The notes: generated by a model from the sequence alone, not told the origin. DNA of 64,000 bases from Paenibacillus sp. OV219 (GCF_900110075.1 NZ_FOCJ01000006.1:124001-188000); one strand, 5' to 3'. Positions 8,133 through 17,644 are shown, counted from the stretch's first letter. A program made the numbers and translations.

Positions 8133-9152
8133 ATGAGTAAAGTTAGAGTAGCCGTTGTAGGTAACGGCGCAATTGCAATCCGTCGTCACATTCCTGAGTA
8201 CGCAGCAAATCCAAACGTAGAATTCGTCGCTTTCGTTGACCCGGTTATCGAGCGCGCTCAAGAGCTCGCAGAGAAATACGGCGCAGAAGCATTCGCAAGC
8301 TATGAAGAAATGCTTAGCAAAGTCAAACCAGACGCAGTTAGCGTATGTACGCCTAACTACCTTCACGCTCCAGTAACAATCGCAGCAGCTAATGCTGGCG
8401 CACATGTTCTGGTTGAGAAGCCAATGGCTTCGACTGACGAAGAAGCGGCTGCGATGATCGAAGCTGCAAGCAAGAACGGCGTTTACTTGATGGTTGGTCA
8501 CAACCAACGCTTGATGCCTCCTCACGTGAAGGCAAAAGAAATTCTTAATAATGGCTCGCTTGGCCGCGTTCTTACATTCCGCACGTCGTTCGGCCACCCA
8601 GGTCCGGAAGGCTGGAGCGTAGACGGTAAAGGCAGCTGGTTCTTCCGCAAGCCGGAAGCGATTATGGGCGCTATGGGTGATCTCGGTGTACATAAATCCG
8701 ACCTCATCCGTTACCTGCTTGATGACGAAGTCGCTCAAGTAACGGGCTACATCGGTACGCTGGACAAAGAAGGCACAGACGTAGACGATAACGCTACTTG
8801 CCTCCTTCGCATGAAGAGCGGCGCAATCGGTACGCTTGTTGCGAGCTGGACTTACTACAAAGGCGAAGACAACAGCACAGTGTTCTGGTGCGAGAACGGC
8901 GTTCTGAAGATCGGCACAGACCCGCATGATCAAATCATCGTTGAGCTGCGCAACGGCACAGTTGAGCGTTACAACGTTGGCGCGATTAGCACAAACGACA
9001 AGCAAGAATCGAGCGGCGTTGTTGATGCGTTTATCAACTCGATCGTAACGAAGACGAAGCCAAGCATTTCCGGTGAAGAAGGCCGCAAATCGCTAGCCGT
9101 TATTCTTGGAGCATTTGAATCGCAAGCTACTGGCAGAGTCATTAGCCTGTAA
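8133..9152 (+). CDS. Gfo/Idh/MocA family NAD(P)-dependent oxidoreductase
   Basis: The 339-residue protein has a Rossmann N-terminus (VAVVGNGAIAIRRHIPEY), the family signature CTPNYLHAP and LVEKPMAS with the conserved Lys of the E-K-P motif, and a C-terminal alpha/beta domain with a GDLGVHKSDLIRYLL stretch. Relatives oxidise the hydroxyl of inositols, sugars or sugar acids. It is cotranscribed with the isomerase upstream and ends at a strong terminator. Codon use is strongly biased, suggesting good expression. Confidence 0.92.
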   Translation: MSKVRVAVVGNGAIAIRRHIPEYAANPNVEFVAFVDPVIERAQELAEKYGAEAFASYEEMLSKVKPDAVSVCTPNYLHAPVTIAAANAGAHVLVEKPMASTDEEAAAMIEAASKNGVYLMVGHNQRLMPPHVKAKEILNNGSLGRVLTFRTSFGHPGPEGWSVDGKGSWFFRKPEAIMGAMGDLGVHKSDLIRYLLDDEVAQVTGYIGTLDKEGTDVDDNATCLLRMKSGAIGTLVASWTYYKGEDNSTVFWCENGVLKIGTDPHDQIIVELRNGTVERYNVGAISTNDKQESSGVVDAFINSIVTKTKPSISGEEGRKSLAVILGAFESQATGRVISL

Positions 9153-9158
9153 TAGAAG

Positions 9159-9203
9159 AAAACCTCCGGTTCTGCCTGAAAGGGCGGAGCTGGAGGTTTT
9201 TTT
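9159..9203 (+). terminator. Rho-independent terminator
   Basis: AACCTCCGG... pairs with ...GCTGGAGGTT, followed by a long T-run. It lies just after the oxidoreductase stop. Confidence 0.9.
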
Positions 9204-9330
9204 ATTTAAGCCGTTTAAGACGTTTTTTATTAGGTTTTCCTATAAAATTTATTCGGTTTATATATTATTTCAATAGAATTTCATGTGTTATTGTAATAGC
9301 TGAACGAACGGAATAGGGAGGGAGCTACTC

Positions 9331-9924
9331 ATGTCTATATACCATTTTCAAGTGAACACCATATCTGGCGGCTCGATTGAGCTTTCCGAATACCGAGGCA
9401 AAGTTCTTCTCATTGTCAACACGGCCAGTAGATGCGCTTATTCTCGCCAATTCGCTGGTCTCCAAGAGCTGTACGAAAGTTATAAAGAGCGAGGGTTTGA
9501 AGTTCTCGGATTTCCTTGTAACCAATTCAACGCGAAAGAGCCAGGGAGTAACCCGGAAGTGCGGGAGTATTGTGAGAATCACTTTGGAGTGACGTTCCCG
9601 TTGTTTGAAAAAGTCGAGGTTAGGGGCGAGCAGGCACATCCGTTGTTTCCATTTTTAACAGAGCAGGCTCCCTTTCAAGGTTTCGATCCTCGAACGCCAG
9701 ATGGTCAAATGATGCAAAACTTTGTAAGTGAAAAATATCCTGACATTTACGCTGGTGAAGGAATCAAGTGGAATTTCACCAAGTTCTTGATTACTCCGGA
9801 TGGTCAGCTGCATGGCAGATACGAAACAACGACGGACCCATCCGAACTTGAACCAATCATTCAATCCTTGCTAGAAGATAAAGGCTGCCCAGATTTGCTC
9901 GGACAGCCTACTCCCATTATTTGA
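9331..9924 (+). CDS. Glutathione peroxidase-family thiol peroxidase
   Basis: Reduces hydrogen peroxide or lipid peroxides, in bacilli usually with thioredoxin. The active-site block NTASRCAYSRQF carries the peroxidatic Cys35, and FPCNQF carries Cys63 and Gln65. WNFTKFLI supplies the Trp/Asn of the catalytic tetrad. The protein is 197 residues, about 35 longer than usual, through an insertion around 95-125 and a C-terminal tail with an extra Cys. ATG follows GGGAGGGAG. The last 8 bases overlap the end of the convergent gene. Confidence 0.92.
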   Translation: MSIYHFQVNTISGGSIELSEYRGKVLLIVNTASRCAYSRQFAGLQELYESYKERGFEVLGFPCNQFNAKEPGSNPEVREYCENHFGVTFPLFEKVEVRGEQAHPLFPFLTEQAPFQGFDPRTPDGQMMQNFVSEKYPDIYAGEGIKWNFTKFLITPDGQLHGRYETTTDPSELEPIIQSLLEDKGCPDLLGQPTPII

Positions 9925-10984
9925 AAAACAAAAAGTGCGTCGGCAGAGGCCGCAGCGTGCCGTCAGCCGGATGGTTAATGATGCGTCCGTTGAAGATGAG
10001 CGACGAAGACCCGCCGCCGTCAAGGTTGTAGCCGTCGATTGCTCCGAATCGTGCGAGCAAGTATTGCATCTCCTCCAGCGTTGCGCCGGAGCTGCCTGCT
10101 TCGTTGCGACCGTCGATGACAAGGAAGAGCAGTTGGTTATCCTTGTAGTTCGCGATAACGGTGCGCGGAGCGCGGGAAGGGCTAGTCTGCCACTTGGCTG
10201 GAATCGGCATGGGTACGCCGTTCTTCATGAGCACAGGTACGAAGGAAGCACCGAACTTCAGCTTCTTCGCATCGAGATCACTCTGATCCGTTACTTTGCC
10301 GCCAACGAGCTTCAGGCTCTCATTAATTCCGACGAAGAAGAGATCTTTCTCCGATGGCTGGAAGCCACCGAGATACTGACCATTCAGCACCGTTGTGCTG
10401 AGTGGATACCGTTTGCCTGCTTGGTCAGCGAAACCTCCGGCATTCACGCCCGCGATCGCATTGTATCTCCGCACAGCAGACAGTGTCGTCTCGGCGCTGC
10501 CATATTTGTCATTGCCGAGCACCATCTTCATACCCTTCGATGATTTCAGCTTCACCTTCATGGCATAGCCGCTGAAATATTGCGCATTAATCGTGAACAG
10601 CTGCGCAGTCAGCTTGTCGGATTGCACCTGTTGAACCGGTGAGCCGATCTTGCGCGTAATGCGGCGGTCATAGATAAGCGCCGGACGACCTAGCTGGGAG
10701 CGGGTCAACACGACGACAACATTCAAATTCTCATTCATGGCATGGTACTGCTTCACGCTCTTCTTAATCGAAGAAGCGGTATGTAAGGCCATCGCCTTCG
10801 CTTGATCGAGGCCGCTTATGACTGTATTCGTCCCCTCTGGAATGGAAGCACGCATAGCAGTATCCTTCGGGAAGGCGGAGTCCGTCAGCTCAAAGGACAG
10901 GTTCGTGCCAAGCAGCCATATCATCATGCCGATAAAAGGGGCAAGCGACACTAACATGAGCCGATTTAATTGTTTGGCCGTCAT
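9917..10984 (-). CDS. Phosphodiester glycosidase (NAGPA-like) family exported protein
   Basis: 355 residues with one N-terminal membrane segment (about 8-27), so the catalytic part faces outside. The C-terminal 230 residues match the NAGPA/DUF2233 fold: NAIAGVNAGGFAD, RAPRTVIANY, LFLVIDGRN and YNLDGGGSSSLIFNG are signature stretches with the conserved acidic and Asn residues. Bacterial members are thought to cleave phosphodiester-linked sugars in exopolysaccharide or teichoic acid. It starts within the stop codon of the upstream gene (TAATG), so the two are translationally coupled. Confidence 0.85.
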   Translation of the reverse strand: MTAKQLNRLMLVSLAPFIGMMIWLLGTNLSFELTDSAFPKDTAMRASIPEGTNTVISGLDQAKAMALHTASSIKKSVKQYHAMNENLNVVVVLTRSQLGRPALIYDRRITRKIGSPVQQVQSDKLTAQLFTINAQYFSGYAMKVKLKSSKGMKMVLGNDKYGSAETTLSAVRRYNAIAGVNAGGFADQAGKRYPLSTTVLNGQYLGGFQPSEKDLFFVGINESLKLVGGKVTDQSDLDAKKLKFGASFVPVLMKNGVPMPIPAKWQTSPSRAPRTVIANYKDNQLLFLVIDGRNEAGSSGATLEEMQYLLARFGAIDGYNLDGGGSSSLIFNGRIINHPADGTLRPLPTHFLFFK

Positions 10985-11418
10985 TATTTGAGCACATCCA
11001 AACTTTTCTTCAGCTCATTCAGCTGTTTCTTCACTTCGGCAATTTGGCTGTACAGCTTGTTGCTGTTATCGGTTTTGCTGCTCATATTGTCTTTGGAGAA
11101 CTCGAGCAGCTCGTTCAGTGCATCGACTTTACTCTGAATTTTACCAAGCTCCCCATTGAAATTCGTCGTAAGCTCATCCAACTGCTTCTTATAATCAGCC
11201 TGCATGGCGGTAATCTGCTGTGCGGTCTGTAGGTTGACCTGATCGGTTAAGTTCTGCTTGAGCTTGCCTGCATACCAGATCGTTCCGAGCAAGCCGGAAC
11301 CAATGAGAAGAACCCAGATGAAGAGAAACAGCGGTACGGATAATCCTTTCTTACGTGTCTGTCTGTTCCGCTCGTAGCTGGCCGCGGATCTTGTTTCATA
11401 ACCTGTATTTGTTTCCAT
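10984..11418 (-). CDS. Single-pass membrane protein with coiled coil
   Basis: 144 residues: a basic cytoplasmic N-terminus of about 27, one membrane helix (about 28-51, VPLFLFIWVLLIGSGLLGTI), then about 90 residues of heptad-rich coiled coil (LNELLEFSKDN, IAEVKKQLNELKKSLDVL) presumably outside. No family is recognised. The stop overlaps the start of the phosphodiester glycosidase gene by one base, so it may be a partner or scaffold for that exported protein. A good ribosome site (GGAGATTG) lies before the ATG. Confidence 0.75.
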   Translation of the reverse strand: METNTGYETRSAASYERNRQTRKKGLSVPLFLFIWVLLIGSGLLGTIWYAGKLKQNLTDQVNLQTAQQITAMQADYKKQLDELTTNFNGELGKIQSKVDALNELLEFSKDNMSSKTDNSNKLYSQIAEVKKQLNELKKSLDVLK

Positions 11419-11484
11419 AAGTAATCAATCTCCTATTTCGGTAAGCGCTGGACTTCTATTTTACCATAAGAGATTGATAGAGAA

Positions 11485-11520
11485 GAAGAGCTCTCTCTGC
11501 GTGAACAGAAAGAGCTCTTC
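11485..11520 (-). terminator. Hairpin between phyH-type gene and the coiled-coil operon
   Basis: GAAGAGCTCT pairs perfectly with AGAGCTCTTC. Neither side has a strong T-run, so it may be an attenuating or weak terminator of the minus-strand gene that ends at 11534. Confidence 0.55.
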
Positions 11521-11533
11521 ATAGTCGTAAGGC

Positions 11534-12376
11534 TTATGCGTTCTTGTTATACAAAACCGGATTAAGTGGGGAAGCAGCAAGCTCGCCTGGTTTGATGCCT
11601 GGGAACCAGCTATTGAGGTCGCTTCTGCGTGCATTGCTATCTGGTTCGGCAACGATCATATCGTCTGCGATATAGATGATCGTCATTACTTCGCGCATCC
11701 GATCCGACGGATTGCCTGGAGCGGAGTGAATCGTCCAGCCAGCGTGGAAAGTCGCATCTCCTGCATCCATCGCACCATAGTTGGTCGTCGGCAGCCCTTT
11801 GCCAGTTACATAGGAGCCGATCGTCTTATGCGATTCATCGGAAATATCTTGTCGGCTCAAGTAACCGCTTTGGTACGACTCGTCGACGAACGTCATGGAG
11901 CCGATTTCTTCGGAGACCGGAACGAGCGGCATCCACAACGTAATGGATTTGTTGTTGCTGAGCGGCCAGTACGTCTGATCCTGATGCCACGGTGTATGAC
12001 CGCCGCCTGGTTCTTTGAACAGCGCCTGGTCATGGTACAAGCGCACGCCATCTACACCCATCAGCTCAGCTGCGATTTTGGCAAATCGTCTCGCATATGC
12101 GAAACGCTTCGCAGATTCGCTCATTTCGCACAAGTTCGTAATTTGTATGAATGCTTTGCCGTAGGTGTCGCGCTCTTCGACAGGCTTCGTCTGATTATTG
12201 TGTTCGCGGACGACACCTTCGAGAATCGGTTCATAAATGTCCACTTCTTCCGGCTTCAGTACATTTTTTAGAAAAATATGGCCGTTCTTCTGAAACGACG
12301 CGATTTGCTCCGCCGAAAGTTCATAGTCCTCTGCTAAAGTTGGCAATTGAGCCAGGTTCGTATTTGCTTCCATCAT
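11534..12376 (-). CDS. Phytanoyl-CoA dioxygenase (PhyH) family Fe(II)/2-oxoglutarate oxygenase
   Basis: The 280-residue protein carries the Fe-binding HxD in PWHQDQTYWPL and a distal His in FHAGWTIHSAPGNPSDRMR, with the 2-oxoglutarate-binding Arg nearby. Members hydroxylate lipids, secondary metabolites or small molecules. GGGAGCG precedes the ATG at 12376. It is divergent from an AraC regulator 157 bp away, a pairing suggesting substrate-induced control. The substrate is unknown. Confidence 0.88.
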   Translation of the reverse strand: MMEANTNLAQLPTLAEDYELSAEQIASFQKNGHIFLKNVLKPEEVDIYEPILEGVVREHNNQTKPVEERDTYGKAFIQITNLCEMSESAKRFAYARRFAKIAAELMGVDGVRLYHDQALFKEPGGGHTPWHQDQTYWPLSNNKSITLWMPLVPVSEEIGSMTFVDESYQSGYLSRQDISDESHKTIGSYVTGKGLPTTNYGAMDAGDATFHAGWTIHSAPGNPSDRMREVMTIIYIADDMIVAEPDSNARRSDLNSWFPGIKPGELAASPLNPVLYNKNA

Positions 12377-12532
12377 TATCGCTCCCTTATTTCATACTCG
12401 CATGCAATATGATCCTATTATAGCGCTTGAACGGTTTCAGCTTCTTTGTTCCGATATCTTATCCTTTTTGTCAAAAACAACTGTGTTTATTACAATAGAG
12501 AGAGCATAGCTTCAGGAGGGGAGCGTAACAAG

Positions 12533-13441
12533 ATGATGTATTTATCCGAAATGATGGCGAAGCGCCCAATCGTTCCGTACATACGGGAAGGGGATTTTGC
12601 CATACGCAAACCGTGGACGTATCCGGAGCGCAGGCTGCTCGATTATTTAATTGTGTATTTTCAAGAAGGCTCATGCTTGTTTACAGTTGACGGCGTGCCT
12701 TATGAATTCGGGAGCGGCGAGTTTTGTCTTGTTCAACCGGAGAGCTTGGTCGTATTGGAGGGACGGACGAATACGATCACGCCTTTCGTTCATCTCGATT
12801 TCTTCTACGACGAGCTCAGGGAAGAGCGGTTCCCAACAAGGGGTGGACAGACAGACTTAACCGCCTATGCGCATCTCCTGCAGCCGAAGCTCAATGATTT
12901 CAATGGAGTCAACATTCCTGTTAAGCTGACGCCGAAGAAGCCGATTGTGCTGCGGGATAAATTTATTGAAATGGTCAAATGCTGGCAGCACCGCGATCCG
13001 ATCATGCAGCTTCGTGCGCAAGCATTGGCGACCGATGTCATTCTGGCGATACTGGAAGATCACACGGACTTGAAGGAAGCGGAGAAAGCAGCACCTCAAC
13101 CGCTGAATTGGATCACATCGTTCTTTTCCTTCAATCTGTCCGAGCATCTGACGGTGAATGAAATGGCAAAGCGTGCGAACTTATCTCCATCCAGGTTTAG
13201 CGCCAAGTTTCGCGAGCAATTCGGCGTTCCGCCTCATCGCTACTTGCTGGAGCTGCGCATCGCTCACGCGAAGGAGCTGCTTGTCTCATCCGAGCTGCGT
13301 CTGGAGGAAATCGCAGAATATTGCGGTTTTGCGGATATTCATCATTTTACGAAGGCATTCAAGAAAATGACTGGCGAATCGCCTGGCTCCTATCGAAAGC
13401 TGCATACGAATGAATCAAACGAAACGAGCATTGACCGTTAA
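12533..13441 (+). CDS. AraC family transcriptional regulator
   Basis: 302 residues. The N-terminal cupin (FTVDGVPYEFGSGEFCLVQP) is followed by the double helix-turn-helix (LTVNEMAKRANLSPSRFSAKF and LEEIAEYCGFADIHHFTKAF). ATG at 12533 has AGGAGGGG 11 bases upstream; an in-frame ATG at 12446 would add 29 residues that do not belong to the family and would lie upstream of that ribosome site. Divergent from the PhyH dioxygenase gene, its probable target. Confidence 0.88.
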   Translation: MMYLSEMMAKRPIVPYIREGDFAIRKPWTYPERRLLDYLIVYFQEGSCLFTVDGVPYEFGSGEFCLVQPESLVVLEGRTNTITPFVHLDFFYDELREERFPTRGGQTDLTAYAHLLQPKLNDFNGVNIPVKLTPKKPIVLRDKFIEMVKCWQHRDPIMQLRAQALATDVILAILEDHTDLKEAEKAAPQPLNWITSFFSFNLSEHLTVNEMAKRANLSPSRFSAKFREQFGVPPHRYLLELRIAHAKELLVSSELRLEEIAEYCGFADIHHFTKAFKKMTGESPGSYRKLHTNESNETSIDR

Positions 13442-13462
13442 GATACGGTGCAATGCTCGTTA
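13423..13462 (+). terminator. Bidirectional hairpin between convergent genes
   Basis: AACGAGCATTG pairs with CAATGCTCGTT, with an inner CCGT/ACGG stem. The left arm lies in the last codons of the AraC gene, so the coding end and the terminator overlap. Confidence 0.7.
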
Positions 13463-13486
13463 GGTTATACTGCGATATTAAACAGC

Positions 13487-14518
13487 TTACGGACTGATAA
13501 ACTGCTGCGTCCAGTATGGGCTCATGTTGCCGCCTGAGGCATAACCGACGCCGAGCTTCGTAAAGTTAGGGCTAAGAATGTTAGCTTTGTGACCAGGGGA
13601 GTTCATCCAAGCGGTCATAACCTCCTGGACGCTCTTCTGACCTGCAGCGATATTCTCGCCGGCATACGAATAGTTGATGCCGAATTGCTTCATCATATCA
13701 AATGGGCTGCCATACGTTGGTGAATCATGCGAGAAATAGTTTTTGTCGCGCATATCTGCCGATTTGGCTTGAGCACTCTTCGACAGCGGATCGTAAAGCG
13801 ACAATGCCGACAGACCGGCTTTAGCACGCTCTGCATTCACTTGCTGCAAAATTTGCTGTGCAATGGATTGATTGCCGCTGGAACCTGCATTGCCTGAACC
13901 TGCGGTATTTCCAGTGTTACCTGTGTTACCGGTATTGCCCGTATTACCAGTGCCAGTATTACCAGTGTTACCGGTTGGATAACCTGTTTTGCCGCCTGTG
14001 CCATAATTATAACCGCCACCTGTGTTACCCGTTGTGCCCGGAGTGACTTGACGCAGCTGGCCGTTTAGCCATTCATACCATTGATTATTGTTTATATTGC
14101 CCAAATTGCCTAAGTTGCCTAAGTTGCCGAGATTACCTTGAAGAGTGCCATTATTGGAATAAGCATTGTAACGATGATCGTTGTTGTTAAGTGGCGTACT
14201 TGTGCCATTGTACGAATAGCCGCGGTACGTGTTGTTGTTATTGTTGTTCAAATTGCCGTTGTACGTATTGCCATACATGTTGTTGCGGTACGTACGGTTG
14301 TTCAGCGGCAGCAGCTTGTCTGCCGTGTTCACTGCTTTTCGCTCCAGATACCTCACGCCATTGCCGGTCTTGTTCTCCAAATACCTCACTTCATGGCCTG
14401 CCCTGTTGGCCGCTTTGTAGGTGTTGTTCGGACCAGGTCCAGACACTGCATTATAAATCAGAACACCTACGCCGACTGCTAAACAAATACCTAATAATGT
14501 TCCGAAAAATCTTCTCAT
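13487..14518 (-). CDS. Secreted or membrane-anchored CAP (SCP/YkwD) domain protein
   Basis: 343 residues. The N-terminus MRRFFGTLLGICLAVGVGV is a membrane anchor or signal. A long low-complexity middle, rich in Asn, Gly and Thr, contains NLG and NTG repeats. The C-terminal 120 residues are a YkwD-type CAP domain with YSYAGENIA and EVMTAWMNSPGHKANIL. Bacillus YkwD-like proteins are cell-surface or spore proteins of unclear activity. ATG at 14518 is chosen because an ORF extension to 14665 would overlap the upstream beta-galactosidase gene by 68 bases and destroys the signal peptide. The CAP domain closely resembles that of the protein at 18574-19269. Confidence 0.85.
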   Translation of the reverse strand: MRRFFGTLLGICLAVGVGVLIYNAVSGPGPNNTYKAANRAGHEVRYLENKTGNGVRYLERKAVNTADKLLPLNNRTYRNNMYGNTYNGNLNNNNNNTYRGYSYNGTSTPLNNNDHRYNAYSNNGTLQGNLGNLGNLGNLGNINNNQWYEWLNGQLRQVTPGTTGNTGGGYNYGTGGKTGYPTGNTGNTGTGNTGNTGNTGNTGNTAGSGNAGSSGNQSIAQQILQQVNAERAKAGLSALSLYDPLSKSAQAKSADMRDKNYFSHDSPTYGSPFDMMKQFGINYSYAGENIAAGQKSVQEVMTAWMNSPGHKANILSPNFTKLGVGYASGGNMSPYWTQQFISP

Positions 14519-14597
14519 TTGTCTGATCAAGCTCCCTTCACACCCACTAATATGTTCAGCGACGCGAGGGGCTATGCGATCAGGGAATGAGGCAATA

Positions 14598-16637
14598 TCA
14601 AGCAAATTGCTCAATAATAAGGACGCCGTAGCCAGCCAGCGGGACTTGGCCGGTAGCTGTTTCACCGGTTAGCAGGTCGACGCCGGCGTATTCGCCAAGC
14701 TCGACGATTACTTCTGCCCTATTGTGATTTAGAACGAACAAGTAGGAGCGGTCATCCTGCGAACGCAGCGTCACTTCAACGCCTGGCTGCTTGCCAGGAA
14801 GGGGCTTAATGCTGCTGCTGTCACACAATGCGCCAAGGAAGCCTTGCAAGAAGTCGGCATCCGGACTTGACGCCACATACCACGCTTCGCCGCTGCCGAA
14901 TTGGTTGCGGGTTAGCACCGGCGTTCCTTTATAGAAATCATCGCCGTACACAGCCATCACTTCTGCGTTTTCGGCATGAATGAGATCACATAGAATCGAA
15001 CAGCTGTACTCGCTGTCGCCCTGCAGCTGCTTGCCTAGTGTTTCCTTCATAACAATTCTGTTGTGCTGCCCTGGGAATAACGCGTCGATCTCCTCTGCCC
15101 ATATGCCCAGCAATCCTCGCAGCTCTCCCGGATAACCGCCGAGCGTTACCAAGTCATTCTCATTCACGATACCGCTGAAGAATGTCGTGACGAATTTACC
15201 GCCTGCAGCGACATAAGCTTCAATTCGCGCAGCCATGCCGGGCTTCACCATATACATGAGTGGAGCTAGCACGATGGCATAAGGACAGAGATCGTCCTCG
15301 AATGACACGATGTCGACTTGATACCCTTGTTCATGCAGGGCGCGGTAATATTTATGAACTTCATCTACATATTTGAGATCAATGGTCGGACCGCTCGAAT
15401 ATTCAATCGCCCAGCGGTTCTCCCAATCATACATAATGGCGATGCGGCTAGGCAGGCGCGAGCCAAGCAGCTTCGTGCCAAGGCTGTCCAGTTCCTTGCC
15501 GAGCTGCGCGCATTCGCGGAATACGCGCGTATGCTCATGGCCGACATGCTCGATAAGCGCACCATGATACTTCTCACAGGCGCCGACGGAGCGGCGCAGC
15601 TGGAAGAACATAACGCTGTCCGAGCCATGCGCCACCGCTTGATAGCTCCATAATCGCATAATGCCTGGCCGCTTCAGCGTGTTGTAAGCCTGCCAGTTCT
15701 GCTGGCTTGGTGTCTGTTCCATGAGCAGGAACGGCGCGCCATTCTTCAAGCCGCGCATGAGGTCATGCGTCATGGAGGTGAAGCTCGTAGGTGTATCCAT
15801 GGAAGGGTAGTTATCCCAAGCGATAATGTCCATATGCTTCGCCCATTTGAAATAATCGAGCGGCTTATAAGAGCCCATCAGATTGGTTGTTACTGGCATG
15901 TCAGGCGTAACCGCTTTAATCGCATCATACTCAAGCTTGTAGCAATCAAGCAGGCTGTCGGAATTGAAGCGGGTGTAATCAAGCGATATGCCTTGGAAGC
16001 AGGTACGGTCTGACGACCATTGCTCCGACCGTGCGCTAGGCAGAACGATCTCTTCCCATTCGTAGAAGGTATGTCCCCAGAATCGGGTATTCCACTGCTC
16101 GTTCAGCTTGTCCAGCGTGCCGTATTTGTTGCGAAGCCAGTCGCGGAATGCGGCTTCACAGTTATCGCAATAACATTCGCCGCCATACTCATTGGAAACA
16201 TGCCAGAGCAGCAGGGCAGGATGGTCTTTATAACGCTCAGCAAGCTTGGAGGCAAGCCGAGTAGAGAGGCTGCGGTACACCGGACTATTCGGGCAGGAGT
16301 TATGGCGTCCGCCGAATTTGCGCTGTTTGCCGTCAAACTCGGTGCGCAGCACTTCTGGATATTTGCGCGCCATCCAAGCTGGATGTGCGCCTGTGCTTGT
16401 AGCCAAACACGCATATATGCCATTCTTGTGCAGCATATCCATAATGCGGTCAAGCGTCTCGAAATGATAGGTATCAACGCTTGGCTGAAGCATCGCCCAG
16501 GAGAATACGTTCACTGTTGCAATATTCATTCCCGCCATCGGAATAAGCCGCATATCCTCGGGCCAAATGCTTTCGTCCCACTGTTCCGGGTTATAGTCGC
16601 CGCCATATAACATTTTGGGCAATTTAGTCGTATCCAT
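14598..16637 (-). CDS. Beta-galactosidase, glycoside hydrolase family 42
   Basis: 679 residues, normal for GH42. MLYGGDYNPEQW is the family N-terminal signature. The acid/base is Glu150 in HVSNEYGG and the nucleophile is Glu307 in LLMEQTPSQ. A zinc site is suggested by Cys115, Cys155, Cys157 and Cys160. The central beta-galactosidase trimerisation region and a small C-terminal domain follow. It hydrolyses terminal beta-galactosides, probably plant galacto-oligosaccharides, in the cytoplasm as there is no signal peptide. Divergent from an AraC regulator at 16739. Confidence 0.95.
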   Translation of the reverse strand: MDTTKLPKMLYGGDYNPEQWDESIWPEDMRLIPMAGMNIATVNVFSWAMLQPSVDTYHFETLDRIMDMLHKNGIYACLATSTGAHPAWMARKYPEVLRTEFDGKQRKFGGRHNSCPNSPVYRSLSTRLASKLAERYKDHPALLLWHVSNEYGGECYCDNCEAAFRDWLRNKYGTLDKLNEQWNTRFWGHTFYEWEEIVLPSARSEQWSSDRTCFQGISLDYTRFNSDSLLDCYKLEYDAIKAVTPDMPVTTNLMGSYKPLDYFKWAKHMDIIAWDNYPSMDTPTSFTSMTHDLMRGLKNGAPFLLMEQTPSQQNWQAYNTLKRPGIMRLWSYQAVAHGSDSVMFFQLRRSVGACEKYHGALIEHVGHEHTRVFRECAQLGKELDSLGTKLLGSRLPSRIAIMYDWENRWAIEYSSGPTIDLKYVDEVHKYYRALHEQGYQVDIVSFEDDLCPYAIVLAPLMYMVKPGMAARIEAYVAAGGKFVTTFFSGIVNENDLVTLGGYPGELRGLLGIWAEEIDALFPGQHNRIVMKETLGKQLQGDSEYSCSILCDLIHAENAEVMAVYGDDFYKGTPVLTRNQFGSGEAWYVASSPDADFLQGFLGALCDSSSIKPLPGKQPGVEVTLRSQDDRSYLFVLNHNRAEVIVELGEYAGVDLLTGETATGQVPLAGYGVLIIEQFA

Positions 16638-16738
16638 CAGTGTGAATCTCCTTTATGCAAATGAGATGATAACAGCTCTATTTTATGGTAAGATTCGAGT
16701 GAGAGATATATAAAATAGTTTAGGCAGGATATCATAAT

Positions 16739-17623
16739 ATGGAACAGCTAACTGAGCGGAAGCAATTTAACATAAACGGGCAGCAGCAAAACCGGTTCAT
16801 GTTCAAAATCGGCGAATTCGAGCTGCCGCTCTATATGGATAGCATTGGCTTCAATCCGGAGCAGGAATCGGTAGACCGGACGAAAGGATATCCGTACTTT
16901 CACTGGCTGCAAACGATTGAAGGAGAAGGGGAATTCGAGCTGAACGGCAGACGCTACTCGCTGCCGCCGGGGCATGGCTCGCTGCTCTTCCCAGGTGTGC
17001 CGCATTTCTATGCTGCTAAGGGCGGACGGAAATGGTCCACGCTCTATGTGACATTCGGCGGCGTATTGGCGGCTGCGATGCTTGCGTCGCTTGGCATTCG
17101 GCATACGGAGTGGCTGCATTGGGATGAAGATGCGCCAATCACTTCGCAGCTCATTACGATGATCAATCAGGCGCAGCATGACGAGGACCGGACGGGTCTC
17201 AACGCATCGGCGCAGCTTTACCGGTTCCTTACGATGATTAAGATTTATGGACAGAAGGGCGGCCGTTCATCGGTATTCCAGCATTTGGAGAAGCTGGACC
17301 CGCTGCTCGGATGGCTGGATGTGAATTACGGCGATCCCGATATAAGCCTTACGGATATGGCGGAGAAGCTTTTAATTAGCCCGCGTTACTTGAATTCACT
17401 GTTCAGACAAGCCTTCGGCATTACAGCGTATGCCTACTTGATCCGACTGCGCATTATCAAGTCCAAAGAAATGATGAGCCTTGGCGACAGCTCACGCTCC
17501 ATCAAAGACATCGCGCAGCTATCAGGTTATCGCGATTCCAGCCATTTTATTGCGGCATTCGGCAAGACGGAAGGAATTACGCCAGAGCAGTTCCGCAAGC
17601 TGCACGGCTTAATATCAGGCTAA
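16739..17623 (+). CDS. AraC family transcriptional regulator next to the beta-galactosidase
   Basis: 294 residues: a cupin domain (GEGEFELNGRRYSLPPGHG), a linker, then the double helix-turn-helix (ISLTDMAEKLLISPRYLNSLF and IKDIAQLSGYRDSSHFIAAF). It is 101 bp from the divergent GH42 gene and probably activates it in response to a galactoside. The ribosome site (AGGCAGGAT) is weak. Confidence 0.88.
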   Translation: MEQLTERKQFNINGQQQNRFMFKIGEFELPLYMDSIGFNPEQESVDRTKGYPYFHWLQTIEGEGEFELNGRRYSLPPGHGSLLFPGVPHFYAAKGGRKWSTLYVTFGGVLAAAMLASLGIRHTEWLHWDEDAPITSQLITMINQAQHDEDRTGLNASAQLYRFLTMIKIYGQKGGRSSVFQHLEKLDPLLGWLDVNYGDPDISLTDMAEKLLISPRYLNSLFRQAFGITAYAYLIRLRIIKSKEMMSLGDSSRSIKDIAQLSGYRDSSHFIAAFGKTEGITPEQFRKLHGLISG

Positions 17624-17644
17624 AGCGAAAGCGAGAATAGAGCG

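Noticed and set aside
8112-9005. 297-codon minus-strand frame opposite the Gfo/Idh/MocA gene
   Set aside because: Antisense shadow of a gene with clear motifs; codon bias explains the long frame.
9240-9330. Possible PerR box before the glutathione peroxidase gene
   Set aside because: The AT-rich sequence has no convincing TTATAATNATTATAA match.
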